A stretch of DNA of 19,417 nt from JAXGTD01 sp040775095 (GTDB lineage Bacteria > Pseudomonadota > Gammaproteobacteria > Chromatiales > Chromatiaceae). The position numbers and the translations under genes are program-made. Each line of letters starts with the position of its first letter. Position 1 is the stretch's first letter. Under the pieces are notes generated by a model. That model did not search any database. It was not told the origin of the DNA and worked only from the letters and a program-made list of their open reading frames with translations. Positions 1 to 7,576 of this stretch are shown here, in pieces. The stretch is from assembly GCA_040775095.1 (NCBI GenBank), contig JAXGTD010000083.1, positions 1-19,417 of the forward strand, given 5' to 3'.

Positions 1-3000
1 ACCAGATCGCGACGGCCGCCACGGTGCAGGCCCGCGCTGGGCATCCGGAGGCCATCGCGCGGCTGGCCGTGATCGTTGATCCGCTCGACGCGCTGTTCAC
101 CCATGGCGATGCGGCCGCCGAGGGCGACATCGACGACGCGGCGCTGCGGGCCTTTGCCGCGGCGTTGCACGCGCTGGCCGTCGGCGAGGGGGTCTGGGTG
201 ATCGCGTCCCTGCGCAGCGACGCGCTGCGCCATCTGCCGCGTCTGGGTCCGCTGCTGGATCTGCTCGATGCCCCGGGTTGGGCCGCCCTGGAGCCGCCGG
301 CGACGGCTCGGATCCGTCAGGTGATGGAGATCCCCGCACGCATCGCGGGCATCGACCTCGATACCCGGGATGACGCCCAGGGTCGCGGACTGGTCGAGCT
401 GGTCGAGGCCGAGGCGGCGACACTGCGTCTCTGGCCGCCGCCCGTGCAAGGGGTCCTCGAGCGGGCCTATCGTGCGGCCCTGGCGTCGGGAACGGTGACT
501 GACGCCGGCGAGGTGCAGGTCTCTGCGCGCCACTACCGCGAGCAGGGTGGTCTGGCAGGCCATGTGGTCGCCCATGCGCTGGAGCTGTGGGATGGGCTCG
601 ACGAGGCCGCTCGCGCCGCGTTGCCAAGGCTCTGCCGAGCCCTGATCACGCTCGACACGGGCGCCACCGCGCGGCCGGCGATCCGCGCGGGCGACCTGCG
701 GGTGCTCGAGCGCGACGGCGACGCCCGGCGTTTGCTCAACGCGCTGATCGATGCGCGCCTGGTCGTGGCCGAGGGTGTCCGCGATGGCTCGCTGCTGGCG
801 CATTGCGAACCGCCGGATTTCAGCGTCCTGGGCATGGTGCGCGGTCTTTGGCGCCAGAGCCGCGACGAATGGCAGGCACGCTGGCTACGCCGGCGCGAGG
901 GGACCGCCAAGGTCGTGCTGGCGGCGGAGCTGGCGGTATCGGCCACCCCGGATGAGGCCGCCATTGCCTGGAACGAATACCACCCCATGGCCAGCTTCGC
1001 CCATCCCGCGCTCATCAGCGACTGGCCGCCAGTGCGAGACTGGGTGCGGCGGCCGGAGAACCGCGATCTGCTGCGGCTGCGCACCCAGCTCACCCGCCAG
1101 GCACAGCTGTGGAAGCGGACCAATTGCAATCGCGAGTATCTGTTCCACGAGACGGGCTTTGCCGCGGCGCGTGAGCTGGGCGCGGACTATGCCGACGAGA
1201 TCGAGCCTCTTGAGCGCGAGTTTCTCGCGCAGTCCGCGGCCAATCTCGGGTTCCTGCGTCGGCGAAACCGCATCGTACGTGGCTTCGGGGTCCTGCTCGT
1301 GGGGCTGCTGGTGGCCGCCACCATCGCCGCCGGCGTGGCCTTCAGGGCCTCGAACGCCGCCCGGGTCAATCTCAACCGCAGCCTGCTCAAGGAGGCGGAC
1401 CTGCACATCGCCCGGGGCAATACGCCCCAGGCGGTGATCCAGGCCATCGACGCTGGTCCCGATCTGCCCGACAAGGCGGTGCAGGTGCTGAGCCTGGCCT
1501 TCAGCGGCAACCGCCTGGTGGCGATGGCGCAATCCCCGGGGCCATCTCCCGGCGATCCCCGCATACCGGCGTTCAACGCGGATGGCACGCGCCTGGCCAC
1601 CCTCGTGTCGGGTGAAGGACCGCGGCTATGGCGTCTGGAGAACGGCCGTTTCGTCCCCGACCGAGACCTCGATGCCAACGGGCTCGCTTTGCACAGCCTG
1701 GTCATCGGCGGCGCCAGGGAACAGGTGTTCGGCATCGGCGATGGTGGCATCTGGCGGCTGCCGGCGGATGCCAGCGAGCCGCCGCTCTATGCCTGTGGCA
1801 CCCGCTCGGGGTCCCTGTTCACGATGGATGCGGGCCGCCGCTATCTGGCCATTGCCCGCAACCTTGCCGACGGACGCCACGGGGTTTGCGTCATCGATCT
1901 GGCCACACCCGGGCGCGTGCTCTTCGACCTGCTGTTGCCCGAGGCCGAGATACGCGGTCTCGACTTCTCCCCCGATGGCCAGATGCTGTTGGCGGCCTCG
2001 GCCGAGGGCCGCGCGCATCTGATCGATCTCTCCGCCGCCCGAGTCGTGCTGGCGCTGCCGCGCGAGGGGCCGCTCGGGCGTCCGTTCAACAACGCCGTAT
2101 TCGACGCGGCGGGCGAGCGCATCGCGATCGCCGCGGTCGACGAGCGGGTGCGTGTGTATCGGCGTGATGGCACGCCGATCGCGGAGCTGGCCGAGAGCGT
2201 GATCGGCGGGCGGCGCTTCAAGATCCACAAGAGCGCGGTGCGTGACGTCGCATTTGCGCCCGACGGTCAGTTCCTCGTCGCCGTCGACGACGAAGGGCAG
2301 GTGGTGCGCTGGTCGCTGGATGGCTCCGCGCAGGCCATGGTCCTCGGCAACCACGGGTTGAGCGCCGATGAGGTCGCGATCGTGCGGGCGCCGGCCAAAG
2401 GGGCGAATCCGGGCGTCGACCCGGACAACGCCGGTGAGACGCTCGTGCTGACGGCATCGCTGGACATGACGGCGCGCTTGTGGGGCCTGCAGACGGGCAA
2501 GCCGATCGCCGTGTTGGGACATGATGGCGCCGTGAGCTCGGCGCATTTCAGCGCCTCGGGCTCGCGGGTGTTCACCTTCTCCGAGCGTGACGGCTCGGTG
2601 CGCCTGTGGAGCATCGATCCGGTCTCGCGGCTGGCCTATCAGCTGCCGCACCCGGACCACGTCTGGGGTCTCGATATGGCGGCCGCGCCACGCGAGCTGG
2701 CCCCCGGCGGCAAAGCGCTGCTGTTGGCCACCGCCGGCTTCGACGGCGGTGTGCGCGTGTGGCGCTATGCGCGTGGCCTCGACGGCTCGGTGCCGCGTCC
2801 GTTGGGCGAGCTCCAGGGACACGGGGACAAACAGGTTCGGCAGGTGCTGTTCTCGCCGTCCGGCCGCCTGCTCGCCTCGGCCGGCTATGATGGGATAGCG
2901 CTGGTCCAGAACCTGGTGTCGGGGCGGGTCTGTCGCCTTCGGGTCGCCAGCGCCGATGCGCCGGTCCAGGTCTACAACGTGTTGTTCGGACCAGACGAGC

Positions 3001-3890
3001 ACTGGGTGCTGACGACGTCCGATGATCCGCGGCAGCCGGTCAGGCTGTTCTCGCTCGACGCCTGCGCGGCGATCGATGCCGGGCCCGCGCTGGAGCATGG
3101 TGGCGCCCCGGTGGCCGCGGCCGCGCTGGCCCCGGCGGCGGGCGGTGCGCTGGTGGTGACCGGCGACGATGCGGGTGTCCTGCGGGTTCTGTCCTCGTCC
3201 GCCGACGGGGTCTGGGAGCGGCGCTGTGAGCTGCCGATCGAGGATGGTCCCATCGGCGATGTCGCGCTGGCCCCGGATGCACAGACCATCGGTGTCACCG
3301 GATCCTCGGGTCGGGCCGCGCTGGTCGCCATCGGCGAGGCGGGCTGCCGGGTGGAGACGGACCTGCGGGGGCACAACGGGCGGGTCTACAGCATCGCCTT
3401 CTCGCCCGATGGCCGGCTGGTCCTGACCGGGTCGCTGGACAAGACCGCGCGCGTGTGGGAACGCGACGGCACGCCCCGCGCCGTGCTCCTGGGCCACGAG
3501 GACCGCATCTACCGGGCCAGCTTCAGCCCCGGCGATGGCCGCTGGCTGTTGACCGCCTCGCGCGATGGCACCATCCGCCTGTGGCCGCGTCCGGGCGACG
3601 ACGGCACCGGCGTGCAGGAGCTGACCGCCTTCCTGCCCCTCCAGGCCGATCTGGGTGGAGTCGCGAGCGCGGCCTTCAGTCCGGACGGGCACTACATCGC
3701 CGGGGCCTACTGGGAGAATGCCGCGCTGCTGTGGCGGCTGTGGGTGGAGGACGATGAGGTCCCGCCCGCGTTGGTCTCCCGCTGGGGCAGGGATCGGGCG
3801 CGGCTGGCGCTGATCGAGGATGCCTACCGTTTCCGGCGCGACAACCGGGTCGTCGATCGCGAGGCCGCCGAGCAGGCCGCGAGCCAGTAG
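1..3890 (+). CDS. nSTAND NTPase / WD40 repeat membrane protein (5' end outside the window)
   Basis: The reading frame is open from the first base, so the gene begins upstream. The GTG at 24 is only the first start-like codon and the P-loop must lie to the left. Residues are numbered from that GTG. Residues 13-25 contain a Walker-B-like strand (LAVIVDPLDALF) and residues 55-67 a sensor-like strand (WVIASLRSD), the pattern of the nSTAND1-type conflict/signalling NTPases. A helical region follows, then one membrane segment at about 420-441. From about 495 to the C-terminus there are roughly a dozen WD40-like blades (for example FSPDGRLVLTGSLDKTARVW), enough for two propellers. Such proteins are thought to act as signal-responsive scaffolds: the propeller binds a partner and the NTPase switches state. 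The membrane segment places NTPase and propeller on opposite sides of the membrane or flanks one hairpin; the topology is unknown. The next gene starts 2 bp after its stop, so the two are probably co-transcribed. The partner and any N-terminal effector domain cannot be seen. Confidence 0.85.
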   Translation, partial: QIATAATVQARAGHPEAIARLAVIVDPLDALFTHGDAAAEGDIDDAALRAFAAALHALAVGEGVWVIASLRSDALRHLPRLGPLLDLLDAPGWAALEPPATARIRQVMEIPARIAGIDLDTRDDAQGRGLVELVEAEAATLRLWPPPVQGVLERAYRAALASGTVTDAGEVQVSARHYREQGGLAGHVVAHALELWDGLDEAARAALPRLCRALITLDTGATARPAIRAGDLRVLERDGDARRLLNALIDARLVVAEGVRDGSLLAHCEPPDFSVLGMVRGLWRQSRDEWQARWLRRREGTAKVVLAAELAVSATPDEAAIAWNEYHPMASFAHPALISDWPPVRDWVRRPENRDLLRLRTQLTRQAQLWKRTNCNREYLFHETGFAAARELGADYADEIEPLEREFLAQSAANLGFLRRRNRIVRGFGVLLVGLLVAATIAAGVAFRASNAARVNLNRSLLKEADLHIARGNTPQAVIQAIDAGPDLPDKAVQVLSLAFSGNRLVAMAQSPGPSPGDPRIPAFNADGTRLATLVSGEGPRLWRLENGRFVPDRDLDANGLALHSLVIGGAREQVFGIGDGGIWRLPADASEPPLYACGTRSGSLFTMDAGRRYLAIARNLADGRHGVCVIDLATPGRVLFDLLLPEAEIRGLDFSPDGQMLLAASAEGRAHLIDLSAARVVLALPREGPLGRPFNNAVFDAAGERIAIAAVDERVRVYRRDGTPIAELAESVIGGRRFKIHKSAVRDVAFAPDGQFLVAVDDEGQVVRWSLDGSAQAMVLGNHGLSADEVAIVRAPAKGANPGVDPDNAGETLVLTASLDMTARLWGLQTGKPIAVLGHDGAVSSAHFSASGSRVFTFSERDGSVRLWSIDPVSRLAYQLPHPDHVWGLDMAAAPRELAPGGKALLLATAGFDGGVRVWRYARGLDGSVPRPLGELQGHGDKQVRQVLFSPSGRLLASAGYDGIALVQNLVSGRVCRLRVASADAPVQVYNVLFGPDEHWVLTTSDDPRQPVRLFSLDACAAIDAGPALEHGGAPVAAAALAPAAGGALVVTGDDAGVLRVLSSSADGVWERRCELPIEDGPIGDVALAPDAQTIGVTGSSGRAALVAIGEAGCRVETDLRGHNGRVYSIAFSPDGRLVLTGSLDKTARVWERDGTPRAVLLGHEDRIYRASFSPGDGRWLLTASRDGTIRLWPRPGDDGTGVQELTAFLPLQADLGGVASAAFSPDGHYIAGAYWENAALLWRLWVEDDEVPPALVSRWGRDRARLALIEDAYRFRRDNRVVDREAAEQAASQ

Positions 3891-3892
3891 CC

Positions 3893-5230
3893 ATGCGCTG
3901 GCCGGCCAGGTTTCCGCGTTGGGGAGGTGGCGCGCCCGACGCGCCGTCGGGGCCGCTCGGCGCCTGCCCCGGACCTGCCGCCGCGGGCCGGCGTCGGGCT
4001 CGCGTGCTGGGTCTCGTGGTTGGTGTTGGGCTGCTGGTGACGCTGACCAGCCTTCTGGCGCCGGTCGACACCGACATCGCCGTGTACTGGAAGGCCTCCC
4101 AGCGCGTGTTCAACCAGGGCATCGACCCCTATCCGCGCCAACCGGGCGACCGGTTGCCGTTCACCTATCCGCCCACCGCGTTGTTTCTGCTCTACCCGTT
4201 CAGTCAGCTGGACATGACGGGGTCGACGGCGCTGATGCTGGGTGTGAATCTGCTGCTCAGTATGGTCGTCATGGTCCTGATCGTGGGCGACCTGTCGCGT
4301 GACGATCCGAGCGGGCGACTGCTGTACTGGGGGCCGATCTACGTCGCGGCGTTCGGCGGGGTCTATCTCAACCTCGTCTTCTGCCAGATCAACCTCATCG
4401 TCCTCCTGTGTCTCTGGCTGTTTTGGCGACAGGTGCGCCGCGGGGCGGCAACGTTCTCCTCCGGTGGCGCGTTGGCGCTTGGGTGCGTCGCCAAGCCGCA
4501 CTACGGGCTGCTCTTGCTCGCCGCGGGTCCGCGACCGCGACCTCGCCTGCTTGCCGGTATCCTGCTGACCGGCGTGGCGCTGCTGGGCCTGAGTGTGGCG
4601 CTGGCGCCGGCCGGTAGCTGGACATCCTGGATCGATGACGTGCTGGCCAACACCAGCTACACCGCGCTGCCCGCGGGACACAGCTCCATCGCGGCGCCCT
4701 GGAACCGGGCCATTCCGGGCCTCGTGGCGCGCTTTTTCGTCCCCAACAAGTTCATTGATCCCGTCTATGTGAGTCTCGCCGCGGCGCGGTGGCTGTCGTT
4801 GACGCTGGTCCTGGCCCTGCTCGCGGGGTCGGCCTGGATGCTCTATCAATCGATGTGTACCCCCGGTCGCCGCGCAACCGATCGCGACCTCGAGCTGTCG
4901 CTGAACGCGGTCTTCATCTTTCTGGCGGCCCCGGCCAGTTGGACCCACCACCTCGTGATGTTGCTACCAGCAACGCTGGTGCTGCTGCGCGACGGTGTCC
5001 TCGATCGGGGAGAGCCGTTGGCGAGCCGATTGACCGCGGCTCTGGTGCTCGCGGTCCTGGCCTTCACCTTCGACGACCTGATCCCCAAGGCAGTGCGCAC
5101 CGCTTCATTGCCCATCATGAGCCTGATGAGCGTTGCGGTCATCGCGTTGTGGTTGCTGATCGCCGAGCGTCTGCGGCGGCGGCTGCGTCTGCGTCGGGAC
5201 CAGGCCGGCGCCGCGTTTCCGCGGCAATGA
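3893..5230 (+). CDS. GT87 (DUF2029)-type integral membrane glycosyltransferase
   Basis: A 445-residue multi-pass membrane protein with about ten hydrophobic segments; the first is at about 38-56. Right after it lies VDTDIAVYWKASQ (Asp59 and Asp61), followed by a DPYP element and FTYPPTALFLLYP. This is the hallmark first extracytoplasmic loop of the GT87 family (polyprenyl-phosphate-sugar dependent mannosyltransferases such as mycobacterial PimE), in which an Asp in this loop is catalytic. By family it would add a hexose from a lipid-linked donor to an envelope glycan or lipid on the periplasmic face; donor and acceptor are unknown. The ATG lies 2 bp after the upstream stop with no clear Shine-Dalgarno, which suggests translational coupling to the NTPase-WD40 gene. 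The first 37 residues are Pro/Gly/Arg-rich, so a later start (GTG at codon 38) is possible. The C-terminus ends in a basic Arg-rich tail. Confidence 0.8.
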   Translation: MRWPARFPRWGGGAPDAPSGPLGACPGPAAAGRRRARVLGLVVGVGLLVTLTSLLAPVDTDIAVYWKASQRVFNQGIDPYPRQPGDRLPFTYPPTALFLLYPFSQLDMTGSTALMLGVNLLLSMVVMVLIVGDLSRDDPSGRLLYWGPIYVAAFGGVYLNLVFCQINLIVLLCLWLFWRQVRRGAATFSSGGALALGCVAKPHYGLLLLAAGPRPRPRLLAGILLTGVALLGLSVALAPAGSWTSWIDDVLANTSYTALPAGHSSIAAPWNRAIPGLVARFFVPNKFIDPVYVSLAAARWLSLTLVLALLAGSAWMLYQSMCTPGRRATDRDLELSLNAVFIFLAAPASWTHHLVMLLPATLVLLRDGVLDRGEPLASRLTAALVLAVLAFTFDDLIPKAVRTASLPIMSLMSVAVIALWLLIAERLRRRLRLRRDQAGAAFPRQ

Positions 5231-5368
5231 GTAGGCCTCGCGCGTCGCGGGGGCGCGGCCGCAGGAGCCTGGGAAGATGCTGATTGGATTCGGCACCGGG
5301 ATCGCTGGGTCGTTCAGCGTCTGTCAGGACAGGAGGGGCTTGCCATGGTCGGCGATCCCTGGCGCGCG

Positions 5369-5404
5369 CGGGAAACGCCTTAGATCAGCGTCTTGCGTTT
5401 CCCG
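5369..5404. repeat. Perfect 10-bp inverted repeat between convergent genes
   Basis: Arms CGGGAAACGC (5369-5378) and GCGTTTCCCG (5395-5404) are perfectly complementary around a 16-base spacer. The repeat lies in the 226-bp gap between the glycosyltransferase (plus) and the sulfur-globule-like gene (minus), about 140 bp after one stop and 53 bp after the other. No T-run follows on either strand, so it is not a textbook intrinsic terminator. It could still stop transcription in both directions, protect mRNA 3' ends, or bind a dimeric protein. Nothing else in 5231-5456 looks coding. Confidence 0.6.
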
Positions 5405-5456
5405 GTCGGCCGGACGCGGGCGGTTATCGACGTGCCCGGCCGCCGGGGGCGCGCGT

Positions 5457-5759
5457 CTATTTCTCGGGCGACGCTGCCGGTGGCTCCACGATTGGCGGCG
5501 GCAGCGGGCTGAAGGGGTAGGCGCCAAACTCAGGTCCCCAATACCGGTATCCCCAACGATAAGGCCGGTAGTGGCGCCAGCCCCATGGGCGTCCCCAATA
5601 GCCCGGGCCATGCCAGTAGCCGGGGCCACCCCACCAAGAGCTGCCGAAGCCGAAGCCGAATCCTCCACTGAAGCAGCCAAAGAAGGCCTGTGACTGGGTC
5701 GGGACGATCAGCAGCAGGGTCGCCAGTAGCGCGGATGCGAACACGGATGATCGTTTCAT
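5457..5759 (-). CDS. Small secreted Gly/aromatic-rich protein resembling sulfur globule protein
   Basis: The reading frame can be extended upstream to 5849, but the ATG at 5759 is preferred. It has a strong GGAGGT site 5 bases upstream and begins a clean Sec signal peptide (MKRSSVFASALLATLLLIV, likely cut after SQA at residue 25). The 75-residue mature part is extremely rich in Gly, Trp, Tyr, Phe, Pro and Arg, with irregular repeats such as GGPGYWHGPGYWGRP and WGYRYWG, and ends in a Pro-rich tail. Size, signal peptide and composition fit the sulfur globule envelope proteins SgpA/B/C of Allochromatium, which coat periplasmic sulfur deposits. This is a resemblance by composition, not a proven match; a generic Gly/Trp-rich exported structural protein is the alternative. 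It is a single-gene unit with a long upstream non-coding stretch and a converging neighbour. One Cys occurs near the mature N-terminus (residue 29). Confidence 0.75.
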   Translation of the reverse strand: MKRSSVFASALLATLLLIVPTQSQAFFGCFSGGFGFGFGSSWWGGPGYWHGPGYWGRPWGWRHYRPYRWGYRYWGPEFGAYPFSPLPPPIVEPPAASPEK

Positions 5760-6260
5760 ACTACACCTCCGATTCCGTTCCGATTGCAAGGGCTGCAATG
5801 CCTCGCGGCGAGATCTGCTGTCGCGGGGCGGGCCGGTTGAACAGCGCAACCTTGCATAATTATCAGTTTAGAACCGCCGAATGGGGCGTAGAGGCCAATC
5901 GAGGAATACCAGCGGAAACGGCGAACATCAGTTGATAAGAATCAAGTAAAGCGCTTATTTATCGCCTCGCTGATGTCCGGGTGCGCCGGCCGCGGAAAAC
6001 GGCGGCGGCAAGACGGCCGTCCGGGCGCAAAGACCCCTGCGCGAGGCCGGCCCGGCCGCCCTGCCGGTTCCGACAGATGGGGGCAGGCGGGGATTCCCTG
6101 ACATTCGGCCGCTCAGCGGTGGCAATTTTCCTGAGATTGTGGTGATGTTGGTGGGTGGCCCAGATCGGCGCGGCCGATGCACCAGGACCGTGCCGATGGG
6201 TCGTGAAGCGAGCATGAACGGGCGGCTTCGCCCACCATTCACCTACGAGGAATCGAATCC
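5760..6260. other. 501-bp divergent non-coding region with AT-rich islands and leader hairpins
   Basis: This stretch separates the start codons of the sulfur-globule-like gene (minus) and the Ala/Glu-rich exported protein (plus); no convincing gene lies in it. Two AT-rich islands (about 5851-5872 and 5926-5965) stand out from the GC-rich surroundings and are the likely promoter area. The first contains GATAAT on the minus strand, but no good -35 was found at standard spacing. The second holds TTGAT/ATCAA arms (5932-5945) and the palindrome AAGCGCTT (5949-5956). ATCAGTT occurs twice, at 5862 and 5927. Nearer the plus-strand gene are two leader hairpins: ATCGGC/GCCGAT at 6164-6178 and GGGCG/CGCCC at 6220-6233. 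Long structured leaders on both sides suggest post-transcriptional control, which is inference only. Confidence 0.5.
5765..5770 (-). promoter_or_regulatory. Ribosome binding site fixing the start of the sulfur-globule-like gene
   Basis: On the minus strand GGAGGT lies 5 bases before the ATG at 5759. It is among the strongest Shine-Dalgarno sequences in the window and rules out the longer upstream extension of this frame as the translated product. Confidence 0.75.
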
Positions 6261-6545
6261 ATGCAGATCAAGACCATGCTGACCTCTGTCGCCCTGTGCT
6301 CCTCGCTGGCGCTGTTCGGCGGTGCGGCCTTCGCGGACTCCCATGGCGCGATGGACGACGCCGTCATCAAGGCCGACGAGGCTGCCGAGGCCGCCGACAA
6401 GCAGGCCGAGGCCGTGGAGGAGGCCAAGGTTGCGAAGGAAAAGGCCATGGCCGAGCAGGGTGCCGTGCTGGAGTCTGAAGAGGTCTCCGGCGACATGAAT
6501 CCGGTGGACGAGGGCGACGCGGCACAGATCAAAGAGCCCAAGTAA
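6261..6545 (+). CDS. Small exported Ala/Glu/Lys-rich coiled-coil protein, function unknown
   Basis: A 94-residue protein with a clear Sec signal peptide (MQIKTMLTSVALCSSLALF, probable cleavage AFA before Asp26). The start ATG is preceded by GAGGA at suitable spacing. The mature 69 residues are highly acidic and Ala/Glu/Lys-rich. Residues about 30-65 form a likely single helix or coiled coil (repeats of EAAEAADKQAEAVEEA type), ending in an acidic tail; the mature part has no Cys and no enzyme motif. It is predicted to be a soluble periplasmic or secreted protein. No family was recognised; helical periplasmic chaperone-like or stress proteins have this look. It is monocistronic, with a long structured leader and a terminator about 90 bp downstream. 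It lies divergent from the sulfur-globule-like gene, so shared control through the intergenic region is possible. Confidence 0.8.
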   Translation: MQIKTMLTSVALCSSLALFGGAAFADSHGAMDDAVIKADEAAEAADKQAEAVEEAKVAKEKAMAEQGAVLESEEVSGDMNPVDEGDAAQIKEPK

Positions 6546-6633
6546 CGAAACCCTGCCGCACCGCCACCCGAATGGGGGCGGTCCTGAGCAGCCCTGTCGG
6601 GATTCTCGCGGGGGAGTTGTATTCGGTCCGTGT

Positions 6634-6658
6634 GCCCTGCGTGGCGCACGGGCCTTTT
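6634..6658 (+). terminator. Intrinsic terminator after the Ala/Glu-rich exported protein gene
   Basis: The stem GCCCTGCG / CGCA-C-GGGC (one unpaired C) has a 3-base TGG loop and is followed by CTTTTC. It lies about 90 bp after the stop at 6545. An earlier GC hairpin (ACCGCC-A-CCC / GGGGGCGGT, about 6559-6581) has no T-run. Confidence 0.55.
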
Positions 6659-6717
6659 CGATTCGGCCCTGACGCGGTCCTTAGCTCCAAGCGGCCTGGT
6701 GTGGCCTCAGGTCGAGA

Positions 6718-7095
6718 TCAACGGGTCGGACAGGTCTCATCGAGGTCCTTGACGTCGACATTGCAGGCAGGCCACATCTCGATCAGATAGCGGTGCGCCG
6801 GCTTGAACGTCACACCCTGCCTGCACTTGTTGAAGCCCAGGTCGTATCCGATTCGATAGGTCCCCGGATCGATCTGAAACGAGTAGCTCTGACCGAGCAG
6901 CAGGGCGTAGAGGCGTTCGTCCCGAAGCACCAGGAACATCGTGGCCGGGGCGCCGACGATGGACTGGCCCCGTTGTACCGTGACGGTGGCCGCGCTTCGG
7001 GGGTCGCTTACGCAGGGAGGCGGGTTGATCGGACCCGTCACACATCCCGCCACGGCGACCAACGCCAGCATCGCGACCGTGATCTTTGTCCGCAT
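6718..7095 (-). CDS. Small Cys-rich lipoprotein, probable beta-sandwich fold
   Basis: The start is set at the ATG at 7095, preceded by GGAGGG; an ATG at 7110 is also in frame but would put extra residues before the signal. The 125-residue product opens with a lipoprotein signal peptide (lipobox VAGC, lipidated Cys18). The mature part has four further Cys (residue 28 and three in the C-terminal third), which could form two disulfides in the periplasm. The centre (FLVLRDERLYALLLGQSYSF, then IDPGTYRI) has the strand-turn-strand pattern of PEGA/DUF2846-like lipoproteins, in which a small beta domain follows the lipid anchor. Exact family membership is not certain and no role is known. The gene stands alone, on the opposite strand to and tail-to-tail with the Ala/Glu-rich protein. 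Confidence 0.75.
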   Translation of the reverse strand: MRTKITVAMLALVAVAGCVTGPINPPPCVSDPRSAATVTVQRGQSIVGAPATMFLVLRDERLYALLLGQSYSFQIDPGTYRIGYDLGFNKCRQGVTFKPAHRYLIEMWPACNVDVKDLDETCPTR

Positions 7096-7576
7096 AAAGC
7101 CCTCCACCACGCCCTATCCAACGAATTGGCGCCGCTCGTATTGTTCGAACTGTTACGGATACGCCAAACCAATCGGCGTCACCGTCGACGTCGTCGCGTA
7201 AACCGAACGCGCCAACCGGCGCACATCGCCGCCGTTCGTCCGCGCGCCCTTGCTGTCTGGCGGGTTCGCCGGGCCGCCAAAAATAAAACACCACGGCGTT
7301 CAAATCGTTTCCGTCGCGCGACCCCGGCCGCGCGACAGACCTGGATGGCCAATCGATCTGCCGAGGCTTCCGTGTCGAGGCGGTGACGGACCCCGTGCGG
7401 CAAGGGCGGGGCATTGAGCAGTGGTTGGCAGAATAGCCTTGATGCGCCCGGCCGGCAATGCCATTGCGGCGCCCTTGGCAGGTTGAGGCGCCGCCGGCTC
7501 GGGGCCGGCGAGGGCCCCGCTGAGACGATCGGCTCGAAGCGTGCGCGCGCCCGCCCGCCCGGCAACGATGCCCCAC
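7096..7576. other. 481-bp non-coding region with GC hairpins
   Basis: It lies between the lipoprotein start and the end of the permease gene. Frames across it translate to Arg/Pro-rich strings with no protein-like pattern, so no gene is called. It should contain the lipoprotein promoter (less GC-rich, about 7110-7200, including the palindrome GTTCGAAC at 7143-7150) and the 3' end of the pump operon. Two perfect hairpins occur: GTCGCGCG/CGCGCGAC with an 8-base loop (7313-7336), and CGCCGGC/GCCGGCG with a 5-base loop (7492-7510). The second lies about 65 bp after the permease stop and is the better candidate for an operon-end structure, but it lacks a T-run. Confidence 0.45.

Noticed and set aside
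1626..3692. 688-codon minus-strand open frame opposite the WD40 region
   Set aside because: Low-complexity His/Arg/Gly/Gln composition with no motifs; a shadow of the WD40 codon pattern.
7256..7280. GGCGG/CCGCC hairpin followed by an A-rich run, considered as a terminator
   Set aside because: On the plus strand the run is A rather than T, and on the minus strand the T-run comes before the stem, so neither orientation fits.
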